From Varanus komodoensis (taxonomy: Eukaryota > Chordata > Lepidosauria > Squamata > Varanidae), in NCBI RefSeq assembly GCF_004798865.1, contig NW_025336481.1:23910010-23974009 (forward strand): a stretch of 64,000 nt of DNA, read 5' to 3'. The notes below the pieces were generated by a model, which saw nothing but the letters and a program-made list of their open reading frames with translations, searched no databases and had not been told where the DNA came from. The position numbers and the translations under genes were made by a program. Of the stretch, positions 35,760 to 46,975 are shown piece after piece. Numbering within the stretch: position 1 is the stretch's first letter; every line of letters begins with the position of its first letter.

Positions 35760-36087
35760 TGTAGGGGTCAAATACCATTGAAAATAATGCAATTTTGAAA
35801 AAGCCTTCTTTAAATAGCTTTTTCTGCACAGCTCATCATTTCTGCCCATTCTAAACACATTCCAACCACCAAAACCATGCCAGGACAAAACATTTTTCTA
35901 ACCCTAACCCTGTCCTGGTGCACAACCCTAACCCTAATACAGGGCTAAAGTTCCACTGAAAATAGGATGATTTTGAAAAAGCCTTCCTTGAGTAGCTTTT
36001 TCTGCACAGCTCAACATTTCTGCCCATTCTAAACATATTCCAACCATCAGAATCATGCCAGAACACCTCATTTTTCTAACCCTACCC
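35760..36087 (+). repeat. Modules 2 and 3 of composite B
   Basis: Two more module copies separated by CTAACCCTAACCCTGTCCTG and a GTGCACAACCCTAACCCTAA linker (35898-35938). The same GGTGCAC-CCCTAA linker precedes the first module in copies A and B. Confidence 0.8.
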
Positions 36088-36497
36088 CAGCAATGGTGAA
36101 CTTTTTAGAGACCAAGTGCCCAAACTGCAACCCAAAACCCACTTATTTATCACAAAGTGCCAACACTACAATAAAACCTGAAAACTGAGGTTTTAGTTTA
36201 GAAAAAACAACTCACAGTCAGTCCAAGCATATACATATGCATATGCATATGCATATCCTTGACAGCACACTGACTGGCCATGCGAAAGCTTGGACAAGTC
36301 GTGGCTAATGAGTTGTGGCTTGTGACGTCGTTGCCTGGCACCACTGTGCCTTTCCAAGCATGCTCATGGCCCCTCTGTGTGTGCTGTTATCCAATGCTTG
36401 GCTGCTAGGGTGATGCTGGCGCAACCTGCCTCGTGTTTCAACAGAGAGGGCTCTTCATGCCTGCTTTGGCACACGTGCCATAGGTTCGCCACCACTG
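36088..36497 (+). repeat. hAT unit B3 inside composite B
   Basis: A 410-bp full-length unit, CAGCAATGGTGAAC to GGTTCGCCACCACTG. Its AT-rich hotspot has become (CATATG)n at about 36228-36255. The right end is the best preserved of all units. Confidence 0.82.
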
Positions 36498-36505
36498 ACC
36501 TATTT

Positions 36506-36827
36506 CTATTATGGCAACAGTTGCTTGTGCCACAAAAAACTTAATGTCATGAAGTTAAACTTTATCACCTGCTGCAGATGCAACTCATTTAGAAGGTCAG
36601 GCAGCTATAGAATCTAGTTCAACAGGTAGCAATAACCTAACTGAATATGTATAAAAGGTTTTCTAGACAGTGGTGGCTTCACTGTATTGATGGGGATGAT
36701 GGATGCTACTTTGACTCATCATCCTGTTTTGGAGGAAATACAGCTACTCATTAACTCTCTTCAAGGAAACGGTTTTAAAATCCTTTTCTGGTGAGTTTCA
36801 GCCTGACCCTGCAAAGAATTAGGTGCA
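36506..36827. other. Intergenic DNA, nothing seen
   Basis: No gene or repeat recognised between the composite element and the next SINE. Confidence 0.45.
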
Positions 36828-36985
36828 GCTAGCCTGTGTGGTATAGTGTTGGACTGGAACTTGGGAGATAAAGGTTCTAGTCCACACTCAACCAAAATGT
36901 TCATTGGATTCTCAACCTATTTCACAGGGACGTTGTAAAGGTAAAATGAAGAGAAGGAAGATTCTGTAAGCCTCCTTTGCAGGTT
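36828..36985 (+). mobile_element. Squamate tRNA-derived SINE, old copy
   Basis: AGCCTGTGTGGTATAGTGTT, GACTGGAACTTGGGAGATAA, GGTTCTAGTCCACACTC and CACAGGGACGTTGTAAAGG follow the order of the SINE at 32801. The tail is decayed. Confidence 0.65.
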
Positions 36986-38764
36986 TTTTTTTGCAGAAAA
37001 AAGCATAGTTTAAAATATGAAAGAAATAGATAGCATAAGTACTGGAGTCAAGAGGCTTTCTTGCACTAGGTTGCAAATCAAATCTGTTGATGCACATTTG
37101 AGTTAGAGGTTTGTAATGATGCCTTGACATGGAAAAAGATTGATTAATTTCCCAGTTTCCAGAACAAATGACCTTCCCTAGCCTACCACCAAGCCAACCA
37201 CCAGGGTGATTAGTACCAACAGTCACCTAAATAAACGAAGGTGTGGTTCAGTAACGGCAGGAAAGGAAACAGCAACCCTGTTTCTCTCTCTGGTGCTGCT
37301 GCCACACCAGCTCTTTAAAAGTCAAGGAAGCTGAAAATGTCCACTATGCATGGATTTCATTCCAGTAATGGAATATGCCTGGTAGCACTATTACTGTAAA
37401 TAGCACAAGTAATTCACTTACAGTGGGCAGCTTTACAACTGTGTATGATATTTCATCCGTCAACGCACTATATCCTTAATCATATTCTTTCCAAATCAGT
37501 AAAACTTGTACTGTACAAGCCCATGCATGCTTAGACAAAAGAATGTTCCATAACTTCCAGCAGGCTCGGCTTGGTGGGCTTTTCCCCCTTTCTAACCTTG
37601 TATAGGATTGCACTTTAACCTCTTGTCATTGACTAACACATGAGCACTATATAATGTTAGCAGAAACTGGAACTTTTCCATTAACTTTACAAACCCACAC
37701 ACAAGTATCAGGAACTATGCAGAGATATGCTGGTATCAAAAAGGGTCAAAGATCATAAAGAAAATGAAGGATCTCTTGTCCAGCCATGCACCACATTTAA
37801 AGTCATTGTTGTTAATTTAGAATGTTTTCATAAGGGACATTCATAAGGGACATTGTTACTTTAGAATGTTTTCATAAGGGACATTCATGTGAAAAGTCTG
37901 AAATGTTCCTGTGTAATGAAAATTCCAAAGCATACTAAGTTAGAGAGAAGACCTGGCAACCCTTTAAAAAATGGTTAATGGAAGGCTGGGGCCAGTTGTA
38001 GGAAACTTGCTACTTTTGAACACTTTTCTAAGAACTGACCTTAAGAATGGTTCCTTTCTTTATTCATACAGAATGTCAGGCAGAGGCAGTGGTGATAGGT
38101 TTCCCCTTTCCCCATTGTTGAGGAAACCTTCAACCGTCCAAGTCAGAGCTGCTGCATTCGCGTGTCATGACAAGTAATCCTGCCTGGCTTCCTCCATGCA
38201 CATGGTTGTGTGTGTGGATATTCCAGAAAGATGATTGGGCTCATGGTGGTAACTCTCCCCTGCCTGCCATTTTCTTCCCTCTTAGTCCTCCAGGTGTTAT
38301 CTCAGAAGGGCAGGGCAGTCACCATCATGACCCAAGTTGATTGATTGATTGATTGATTGATAGATTGCTTTTTTAAAATTTATGCACCCCAACCTATAGT
38401 CCAATTCAGGACTCTCTGAGTGGTGAGTTCAGCTTGCTGCAGCTGTCACAGAGCCTCTGCTCTGCAAACAGGGCTCATGCACTAAAGACTGGACAGGGAA
38501 CAGATCAAGGCCCTCATTACTGTTCCAGTTGGGACCACTGGCGTGTATATGTGTCTGATCCACACTCAGGCAAAGAGGGGGTAAGTAGCCAGGCAGCACT
38601 GTTGGAAGGAGCAATAACTGGTTCCTTCTCTCCTCTGTCTGTATGTGCCAGAGGGAGGGGTGAAAATCTGCAAGCCTGCCATGCTTGGGGGGCTACACTG
38701 CTCAGTGCATTGCCCCTCTGCCCCTCTCATTCTTGTGCGGAAGTCCTTCAGGCATACCTTTTAA
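36986..38764. other. Intergenic DNA with small tandem repeats
   Basis: Holds a ~44-bp tandem duplication at 37819-37888 (repeated TTTTCATAAGGGACATT), a foldback-type trace at 37516-37612 (CCATGCATGCTTAG...TATAGGATTGCA) and a (TTGA)n microsatellite at 38337-38360. No gene recognised. Confidence 0.55.
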
Positions 38765-38970
38765 AAAAATTAATACTTAGCCCTGTGAATGCTGGTGGCC
38801 TTTTATATTATTGTTATATTTATGTTTTAATCTTTTGGTTGTTTTAATGAGTTTAACATGTTATTTTACATATGTTTAATATATTGTTTAAATATGTTTA
38901 ATATGTGGTTGTAAGCTGCTTAGGAAGGCCAGTTATAGGTCGCGTGTAAATATGTGCATAAACAAATAAA
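38765..38970 (+). mobile_element. L2-type 3' tail
   Basis: A T-rich 3' UTR with TGTGGTTGTAAGCTGCTTAG and GGCCAGTTATAGGTCGCG, ending ACAAATAAATGC. It matches the tail organisation of the copy ending at 17284. No coding part remains. Confidence 0.55.
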
Positions 38971-41900
38971 TGCATGTGAGTGGGAAGGGAGAGAGTCAAT
39001 TGAATAGAAAAGAGAAATGCTACTCAATAGACTCTTTCTCTGTCTTCTCCATTCACACATGACAAGGAACCCTGCATGGCTACCATGGTTCATAGTTTTA
39101 TACCATGATCTACCTGAAAGATAATCCAGTGATTTCAACTTTATCATTGTTTGCATCCTCCCTGTTCAGTTCACCCACTGTTTGCACCTCTTCCATCAGC
39201 CACTGCACCTACAATCCCAGAATGCATTGCTCACTGCTTATGTCACCTGCCTGTTCCTCACTCACTCACACACAGAGGCTAGATGCCTGGAGTACTCCGG
39301 CTGTTCCTGCTCTTTCCAGAGGACTCTGTAGCAGTTGCATATCATGACCTGGGTTCGGAGAACAAGACAAGCCATGGAACAGAAAACTATAGAAGAAACC
39401 GTTGTTTCTTACCAGGATTGCCAAGGACCAACCTTATCATGATGAAATACAATGATTGGGTTCAGATAACATGAGAGACCAACAATGGTAAGATTGCTGC
39501 TTGTGTTTTCTGAACCAAGCCACTGAATCTGGACAATACTGGAAACTGTGTACGGTTCAGTTAATCAGGCAAAGCACATGGTTCCTACTCCCATGTGGAA
39601 CTGGGAAAAGAATCTGATTGTCTCAACTCAGTCTTTCTCTGCCCAGCAATTCATTATGTTTTCATAGAGTATTAACGTTATAATAACTGGCATCTATTGA
39701 GAGAATTCTCTTCCTGATATCATTTATAGATTTATGTCATCATTTCAATTCCAAGTTTTCCCTTTTGTTTTTTCCACTACAATGGTTAAGGAATGTCAGT
39801 TTATGTATGTTTAGTCTTTGCCAAACCACATGACAACAATTAGTATAGCTTAAAGGTAATTAAAGGCTCAGTCTTCTTCATGGTTTATGAGTCTTCTGCA
39901 TCCCAAATGGGTTTTAGCAGCAACAAACTGCTGCTGTCATGCCTCATGCCCTTATTTTTATGTAGATGGCCATTTCTATGGGAACTTGGAGCTGGGACCT
40001 CAAAGAATCCTATAGCTATCCAGAAAACACTGGGAGGCCATAGGACTGAGCTGGTAATCACAGAATTGTGAGGATCAAATACCTTAATGTACTCCTTTGC
40101 CAGAATATGTCTGCGAGAAAGCTTAAAATTACGAAAGGAAGCTTTCTTGGTCTTAAGGCACCATTTGGAAAAAATAATAATTTGTACCCATCTGTGTATA
40201 TCCTTTCCTGTTTAGGAAATCCCTTCATGCACCTCCTGAGATGTGCTCTGACTTTCAGAAGCTTATGCCAAACTAAGTATATTTGTTAGCATTTTGGATT
40301 GCAGAGTCTCTTGGATCTCACTATTATCCAGGCTATTCCCTGAAGGGAGGAAGTATCAAAGTTCTGAAGGGACTTGGCAGAAGCGGCTTAGTGAAATAAG
40401 TAGCATTGCTAAACACTGGGTAAGTTCACACATCACAACAACCAACAATGGTTATTAGTCTGTTACAAAAGACCATGGTGGCAGTTTTGCCCAGGTCCAG
40501 CTTGCAGCCTGCATCCCAGGGGCCCTTGTTCCTTTCCCATGTAGGCAGCCTTAAGCGACTGGTCTGCTTCTAATTCCCCTTCCCGTCCTGTAGGGAACAT
40601 TAACTCTTTCTCTCCACCCCAGTTGCAACTTGATATCCCTTTGGTTTCCTGCTTCCACTGAAAAGAATCACCCCCTTGTATGTTGTCACCCCTGCACTTC
40701 TCTATCACATTGTTATGTCCCTCCACACACTCTGCTTAGTACTCTGATTTTTTTACTTCCTTCCATTACTTCACATTCTTCATGTTCAAGAACCTTCTAC
40801 TTCTAGCAGTTCTCCCATGCATCCTGCCTGCTCTCCCCCCCATCCTCCCGTGTCACAAGTCTGCTAGATCTTTTCCATAGCTCTTCAAAGCTTCCCTCCC
40901 TCTCACACACTCAGCCACAGCTTAGCCTTGACTTATTTTTTCCAGCCCCCTGCTCACACTCAGAACCCTCTTCCCCATACCACCCACATTTGTAAAGTCC
41001 TCCATTTGTAATATGCGGTGTATATAGTACAGCAATGTAAACTGAGAGGCATGGAAAAGGATGACGAGGTTTTAAAAATGAATCCAACACACAAGGTGAA
41101 TAGACAGACATTAAGACAATGGTTGCAACACTGTGGTCAAGGAAGCCATTTGTACAGCACTGAAAGACAGCTCTTCAGCATAAGACGTATTTGTTACTAG
41201 CTCATTAATCAGGTCTGCCTGCTTTAAAAAATTCATACATAGACAGGGAAAAAAGGGAAAGGAAAAACTCTTGCAAAGAGAAGGGGTGTGTGTGTGTTGT
41301 GTGTGTGTGTCTCAGATGCAGGAAGCTAAACCAGAAATTAAGAAAAAGTCATAAATAGTGTCATCAGATACAACTCCTTCTTAATTAACTCCAGATTCTT
41401 CTATACCCCGTTGCACATCAGCATCCAGATACCAGATGCTCCAACACACCACTTCAGTCATCTGTTGGCATTCCATCTTTTTACCTAGATTTACTTCTCA
41501 CTTCAGTAAGTTCCCACATCAAACATCTTCGTGGGTGCATTGTTGAGACTCTTCCATGGTCTGGTTTCATTTACAGTAGTAGTAAAAAAAAAAAGTCTTT
41601 GAAGTAACTGAGGATATTCCAGATTCCTGGTGCCATGAATCAGGAGAGCATTTTAATATAGCTGAAGCCTGCAGGCAGATTAAGAATCCACTCTGCATTG
41701 GATATGGGCATAAGGATCAGCTTCTGTGAGCAGCACTTCTTAGAGCTCTGGGTGTGCCAGTCAGCATGAAGGGGAAAGGCAGCAGTCTGGTCTGTGTTTC
41801 GTCCAGCCAGACACAAAGAAGCAGCAATCTGTGCATGAACCAATTCGGCTTGGCAGCTTCTTGCACCTCCGCACCCTATATTTTTTCAAACTGTAAAAAC

Positions 41901-43096
41901 ACTTTCACGGGTTCTCCAAACAGTTGCAGAATGTTTGTGAACAAAATGGCTGCAGAGCCATTTGTGTGAGTGTGCATCATTCAGTGGAGAATGATAAAGA
42001 TAATATGAAACAAATGATCAGAAGAAATAGTGGGAGTTCTTCTTATGAATGGTTGTGTCGAACCACCATTGCTGCATTTTAGGCATTACAGTGTTTTGTT
42101 CCCCTTGGGAAAAAGGTCTGGTTTAATGGAAAAGGGGGAAGACTGCTGAGATCATGAGGAGACAGTAGTATATGGCCTTTCTGTCCTCATTTCAGGTCTA
42201 TAGTCAAGTCTGGTTCTGGACTAGGACTTCGTTTTTCTATCTGTTGCTGTGTGCTACTATCTTGTGTCTGGTACCAAGGAGTTCAGAATGTTTACATTTT
42301 CCCATTAGAAGCTTGTTAATTAATCTTTTTTTAGATAGTCTTAGGTTTAGTCTGAATATCAGCTAAGACATGGTAAGATGACTCTGTTGCTCTTCCTACA
42401 GTAGCTCAGATAGATGTTACTTATTGTTTGGAAGACTGCAAACAAGATATGGCCTGGGAACCAGAGGGCTTTGGGCAGTCCCTCAGTCAACTTGAAAGTA
42501 TTTATCACCAAGACACACACACACAGAGAGAGAGAGATTGAGAGAGAGAGAGAGAGAGAGAAAGTTTGGTTATTCCCCAATTAGTGATGTGCAAAACATA
42601 TTAATTTTGTCTAGTTTAAAAAGAGAAGGTGTTAATATAGTAAACATAAAAAAATCCTATATAAGGTTAGAGAATCTTCCTGAGATCCTAATATCAGCGC
42701 TCAATACAGATCTAGTTGCACAAGGTGCAACCAGGAGCGTCCAACCAGGAGCATCCACTGCTGTTTCTTTGAGAACTTCCTAACAGCAGAAGGGATGCAA
42801 GCATTTGTTCATTTCTGCACAGTCCAATCTCTTATTCAAGATCAAATCTTCAGCCGGTAGCTCTTCATTTCTCCAACATTGTGCATATGTGATCCTTGGC
42901 ACTGTTATTACATGTAAAGTCAAATATATACTTTGTTTATTAAGATCATCGGGGAGAACGCCTAACAAAAATATTTCTGGTTTGAACATTACAGATCTTT
43001 GCAACGTTTCCCCAAGCCATCTATGTATTTTAAGCCAATATTTTTTTGTTTTATCACAGGACTTTCAGAACAATTATTGAGTGGTGTAGTTGTAAC
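38971..43096. other. Intergenic DNA, no gene seen
   Basis: Contains an interspersed-repeat trace at 40250-40300 (CAGAAGCTTATGCCAAACTA...TTTGTTAGCATTTTGG), a (GT)n run at 41285-41310, a CA then GA microsatellite at 42513-42563, and scattered AACAATGGT or AACCACCATTG motifs (39480, 40440, 42060). The open frames (up to 137 codons) show no family features. Confidence 0.5.
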
Positions 43097-43188
43097 ACTG
43101 CATTTATATCCTGCCTTTTTTTCCTCTTGTGAGGTGCTTTTTATCCTTACAACAATGACTGTGTGGGGAAGGTTAGATGATGTACAAA
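43097..43188 (-). mobile_element. SINE 3' half, minus strand
   Basis: CATTTATATCCTGCCTTTTT, CTTGTGAGGTGC and CCTTACAACAATGACTGTGT are the reverse complement of the 3' half of the SINE at 32801 (the ACAACA...GTTGT and GGCAGAGTATAAATG regions). Confidence 0.65.
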
Positions 43189-43350
43189 AGTAGATTTTGA
43201 TTTTACCATAGATGCATCTGGCTCCATGCCCAAAATCTATTAGGTATTCAAAAGTTACAATACATACCAAAAATTTTAAAAAAGTAATCCCAAAGCCTGA
43301 AGTGTGTTTCTTAATATGTTGCTTGCTTGCTCTTCATATGTACTACACAC

Positions 43351-43480
43351 ATTATTATTATTATTATTATTGTTATTATTATTATTACATTTCTATGCCG
43401 CCCCTTGCCGAAACCTCGGGGTGGCTTATAGCACAATAAAATACATTGAAATACAATAGAACATAATAAATTACCATTAA
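43351..43480 (-). mobile_element. L2-type 3' tail with (ATT)n
   Basis: On the minus strand, TATAAGCCACCCCGAGGTTT and GGGGCGGCATAGAAATG lead into (AAT)n, the L2 tail pattern. The microsatellite at 43351-43387 has grown out of the LINE tail. Confidence 0.75.
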
Positions 43481-43859
43481 ATACAAAAATACAAAAATAC
43501 ACCGAGTTACAAATATAAAATTAAAATTATCAGTATAAAATAAGTAAATAAAAATATAGGAGGAGAAAGGAGAAGGAAGAAGAAGTTGCCCTGGCCAGAT
43601 CATATGTTTTAACAATTAAAATGATGTTTAAATAAAACCTTCTGTCATTACCTCTTTTATCACTAGTTTGGCTCCAGAATCCAGACAGCTGATTATAAGA
43701 TATTTTAAACACTGGATAATTGGATAATTGTGAACTGCTGTGGGAGAACATATGCTTCTAAAAATCAGGAAAGGAATGCAATAAACAAATAAATTACTTG
43801 GATACAACATTCAATGCGACTCCCTTAGCAGAAATGTCCAGAGCACCATCAGGTTAACT
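43481..43859. other. Intergenic DNA, nothing further seen
   Basis: AT-rich, perhaps more L2 3' UTR on the minus strand. No gene recognised. Confidence 0.4.
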
Positions 43860-44275
43860 TTTATTGAATGAGTTCCTGTGGTTGAGGCCTATGGACGTTG
43901 CCAAGGTGCTTGTGAAGTCCAGTTGACCACCTGTGTCCTTGGCACTTGTCCACCATGGCTTATTACTTCTGATAAGAAGAGGATGTCCTGTTGGGTACAG
44001 GAGGTTACCAGCTCCTCCTTAAGTGTCGGAGTAGTTCAGCCTCAGCCTACATCAATGAGGCAGTAATAAACCACTTGGGTGTGGGAGAAGAGGCTAATCT
44101 GGGCCAGGAAATTAGGAGATGTTAACAACTGTAGGCTAGTTACCAACTATAGGCTGGTTCCTAGATATAATGCTTGAGTGGGTGGATGCCAGTCAACTCC
44201 AGACATTCTTGAATGAAATGGATTATTTAGATCCATTTCAAATGAACTTCAGGCCTAGTTTTGAAATGGAAACAG
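43860..44275 (+). mobile_element. L2-type LINE, reverse transcriptase N-terminal part
   Basis: Encodes PPWLITSDKKRMSCWVQEVT with SSSLSVGVVQ. Then, in another frame, it encodes VDASQLQTFLNEMDYLDPFQ with MNFRPSFEMETV, the segments before and at the start of the L2 reverse transcriptase. It lacks the 3' part and has frame breaks. Sequence up to about 44460 may be a decayed continuation. Confidence 0.8.
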
Positions 44276-44861
44276 TTTAGTGCATTGCGAGTCTTAGGCT
44301 CTACCTATCTCAAAAACATTTCTATGGAAGGGATAGGGTCCTTTTTGTCAAACTCTGTAGGAATGAAGTTCAAATAATGCCACCAAATGACAGGCATACC
44401 AATCTACTTGGTGCTGTTGATAACCTTATCTATCATGTTACTTTCAGTTTTCCTTGAAGTATATTTTGTTTGAGTGTGCCCTCATGAGGAGTAAACTGGC
44501 TCTTTACTGTATTAAAGAACTCACCTTTGGCCATCTGCATCTGATATGGATGGAATGAATCTTCAAATAAACCCACTGCAAGCCCATGGCTGAATGTAAA
44601 ATTTTTGAAAGCCTGTGTGTAGTCAAAAGATAATACAATCCTTGAGTTTCATACCCAAGGAATTTTCAGGCTTGTAGTTACAACTGCATCTAGAAAAGAC
44701 TGATTGAATCAGGGTTTGGGTGTACCCAACTTTTTTGCTCCATTCCCCAATATGATTTAGTTTATGGTGATCTCATGTTTTCTATTGAGAAGAGGCCACT
44801 ATATAAAATAATCATATGTTGCAAACCTGGGTTATGTGTAGATGTCAAAACACTTGAAAAA

Positions 44862-44941
44862 GGGAAATTCCAAATTCCGCACTGCTCACCCCCTGGGAAG
44901 TGGGAAATTCCAAATTCTGCACTGCTCACCTCCTGGGAAGT
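44862..44941. repeat. 40-bp tandem duplication
   Basis: Two adjacent 40-bp copies (44862-44901 and 44902-44941), each beginning GGGAAATTCCAAATTC and ending CCTGGGAAGT, with two C/T differences between them. Confidence 0.9.
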
Positions 44942-46225
44942 AAAACTTTAGTCTGTGCTTCTCAGGTATTAATAAAACTTGCTGCGTATCATATCTCTGA
45001 GCATTTTCCTCCACTTTGGAGAGATTACTGTGAAGAAATCTAATATGGAAAATGCCATGTTGCTTGACAATCCATATGGTTTTCAATAATGATTTTTAGG
45101 AAAGTATTTTTTGGAATTTGCCAACAGTAAGTTGCTATGTGGGCCAACATTCTTCTGGATAAGAGAGTCACAAAACAAGTAATTTTTCTTTATTATGGCT
45201 TTATATTTGTCTAAGTGAAGTTCAAACATTTTCTCCCCTTTCTTTTTACCCTTCTTCAGGCATTAGCACAGGACCCATGTTGCAAACATGTGGGCAACTC
45301 TTGGCAGCCTGAGGGCCAACTTCCACTGCCCCAGACCCACTAGGGGCTGCCCCTACTCCTACTGCTGCTGTCAAGTCAACAAGTCAGCCATGGCTTATTT
45401 CTCCTAAATACAAAGAAGAATCAGACTTCTTGGCTTACTCTGCTACTGAATTTCTGCAGTGATGGTGAGCCATAAGAAAGGTCTAAGTTTACACTCTCAT
45501 TGGAAATATTTGTACCAATCAGCAAAAGAACTTTTCTCAGGACCTGAAACAGAAAAGCTATGACTCTTATAACTTAGCTTAAAATGCCAAACAAATTGAA
45601 CATCTGGTCATCTTGCTAGATGAATGGAATTTTTTGTCCATAATTAATAGAGTGCATTTACTCCTGAGATTCCCAAATCATGACTTCTTGGGAGTATTGG
45701 AAGTCAAAGGCACAATAGGAACCCCTCCCTTTTTAGCATTCAGGTGCAACAGAAATAGGTTCCTCCATGTGGAAATTTCCTCCCAGACTTCAGGTTCTGA
45801 GAACTTACCTGGACAACAATGCCCCTCAGGGAACAGCAGTATGTCACACTTGTCAAATTTGAACACTTTTGAGGCAACTGCACAATTTTTATGACACAAT
45901 TGCACTAAGTAAAATCAAGAACACAGCTCAGGATGAGCAATGATATAATAATACACACAAATGATTGCATTAATATGAACAAATGGTTTTGTCACATTTA
46001 AGGACTAACACATTTATTATGCCAGACATTTTCATGAACTTGAGTTCAGTTCATCAGACGCAAAAACTTCAGCAATCCTTCTATAAATGTTAGATTAAAT
46101 ATATGTTATTGCTATGATTTAGGTTTGATGTTAGCTGTAATCTTTCTGACTTTGTAGCTCTGCCTGCTAACAATACACATTTACTGGGCCAGACTTACCA
46201 GGGCTTTTCCAACACAAAGAGGTTG
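44942..46225. other. Intergenic DNA, no gene seen
   Basis: Includes a repeat on the minus strand at about 45985-46065. Its complement reads CTGATGAACTGAACTCAAGT, then TCATGAAAATGTCTGGCATA and AATAAATGTGTTAGTCCTTA, an interspersed repeat widespread in reptiles. Nothing else recognised. Confidence 0.5.
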
Positions 46226-46336
46226 TCAGGAGCTGTAGCTGAGAGATTCCGCATTTGTTTTGCATGCAGAAGATCTCAGCGTCAATCCAGCTCCACATAG
46301 TGCTGGGAAAGGTTTCTTTCTGAAACCTGGGAGTCA
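46226..46336 (+). mobile_element. tRNA-derived SINE, 5' part
   Basis: The head AGGAGCTGTAGCTGAGAGAT carries a tRNA-like A box. Then come GTTTTGCATGCAGAAGATCT, GCGTCAATCCAGCTCC (decayed B box) and CTGGGAAAGGTTTCTTTCTG. It is the same family as 8020-8165. Confidence 0.7.
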
Positions 46337-46689
46337 CTGCCCATCCAGCTTGCTGGGCCTTAGCTTCCCGAGTCCCACCCATGTGTGTTTTTGTACTTTC
46401 GTTTCCTTGCTCTGTGTCCATTCACCCTTCAAATTCCTTACTTCCACAAAGATCAGAAGTAAAGAGGAAGCAAACAATAATTTCCCAGACTTATTGGTAT
46501 GTCCAGGTTTCATTTTTGTTTTTGAGTATGTAATATCCGATGGCTGTGTGCTGAATTCAGCTGTTCTGCTGCTTAATGTTGAATTTGTCAGTCTGTTGTT
46601 TTTTTTAATACAATTATCTGGTTGACAGAGCTACCAAAAGACACTCCAAAAACCTTTGAAAAATGAAATTAGACATTAAAAAAAATTAA

Positions 46690-46975
46690 AGCATGTGTAC
46701 ACTGCCTTTCCATCTAGAAACTCATGGCACTGAACAACTGAGAACAAAATTGTAGCAATTAGAATATCTTTGCACTATAAAGTAAAACCTATGAAACATT
46801 AAAACAGAAATATAAGCAGCTGATATAAACTGAGTGTTTTATTTTGAATTTTTGGTTTTAATAAATAAAGAAAAATATGGAAAAGAGAAGTTAGAACACT
46901 GCATTTTAAAAATTACAGATTGAATGCTCTCCTAAAAAGGAAGGTCTTCACCAAATTCTAGAAGTTTATTAATAA
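46690..46975 (-). mobile_element. L2-type 3' end, minus strand
   Basis: Near the right edge the minus strand reads GGTGAAGACCTTCCTTTTTA, which encodes the KTFLF-type end of L2 ORF2. It is followed leftward by an AT-rich 3' UTR and a decayed tail (GTGTACACTGCCTTTCCATC on the plus strand). Confidence 0.55.

Larger units (their letters stand above)
34631..36497. mobile_element. Composite hAT element, copy B, with nested Bov-B
   Basis: This is an 1867-bp structure from CAGTGATGGTGAAC to GGTTCGCCACCACTG, flanked by GCCTATTT (34623-34630) and ACCTATTT (36498-36505), an 8-bp target duplication with one change. Order inside: hAT unit (34631-35026), linker, Bov-B insertion (35061-35450), module, truncated hAT unit (35602-35745), two modules, hAT unit (36088-36497). 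All hAT units and modules share one orientation. The unit-to-module junction is the same as in copy A. It carries no transposase of its own. Confidence 0.85.
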
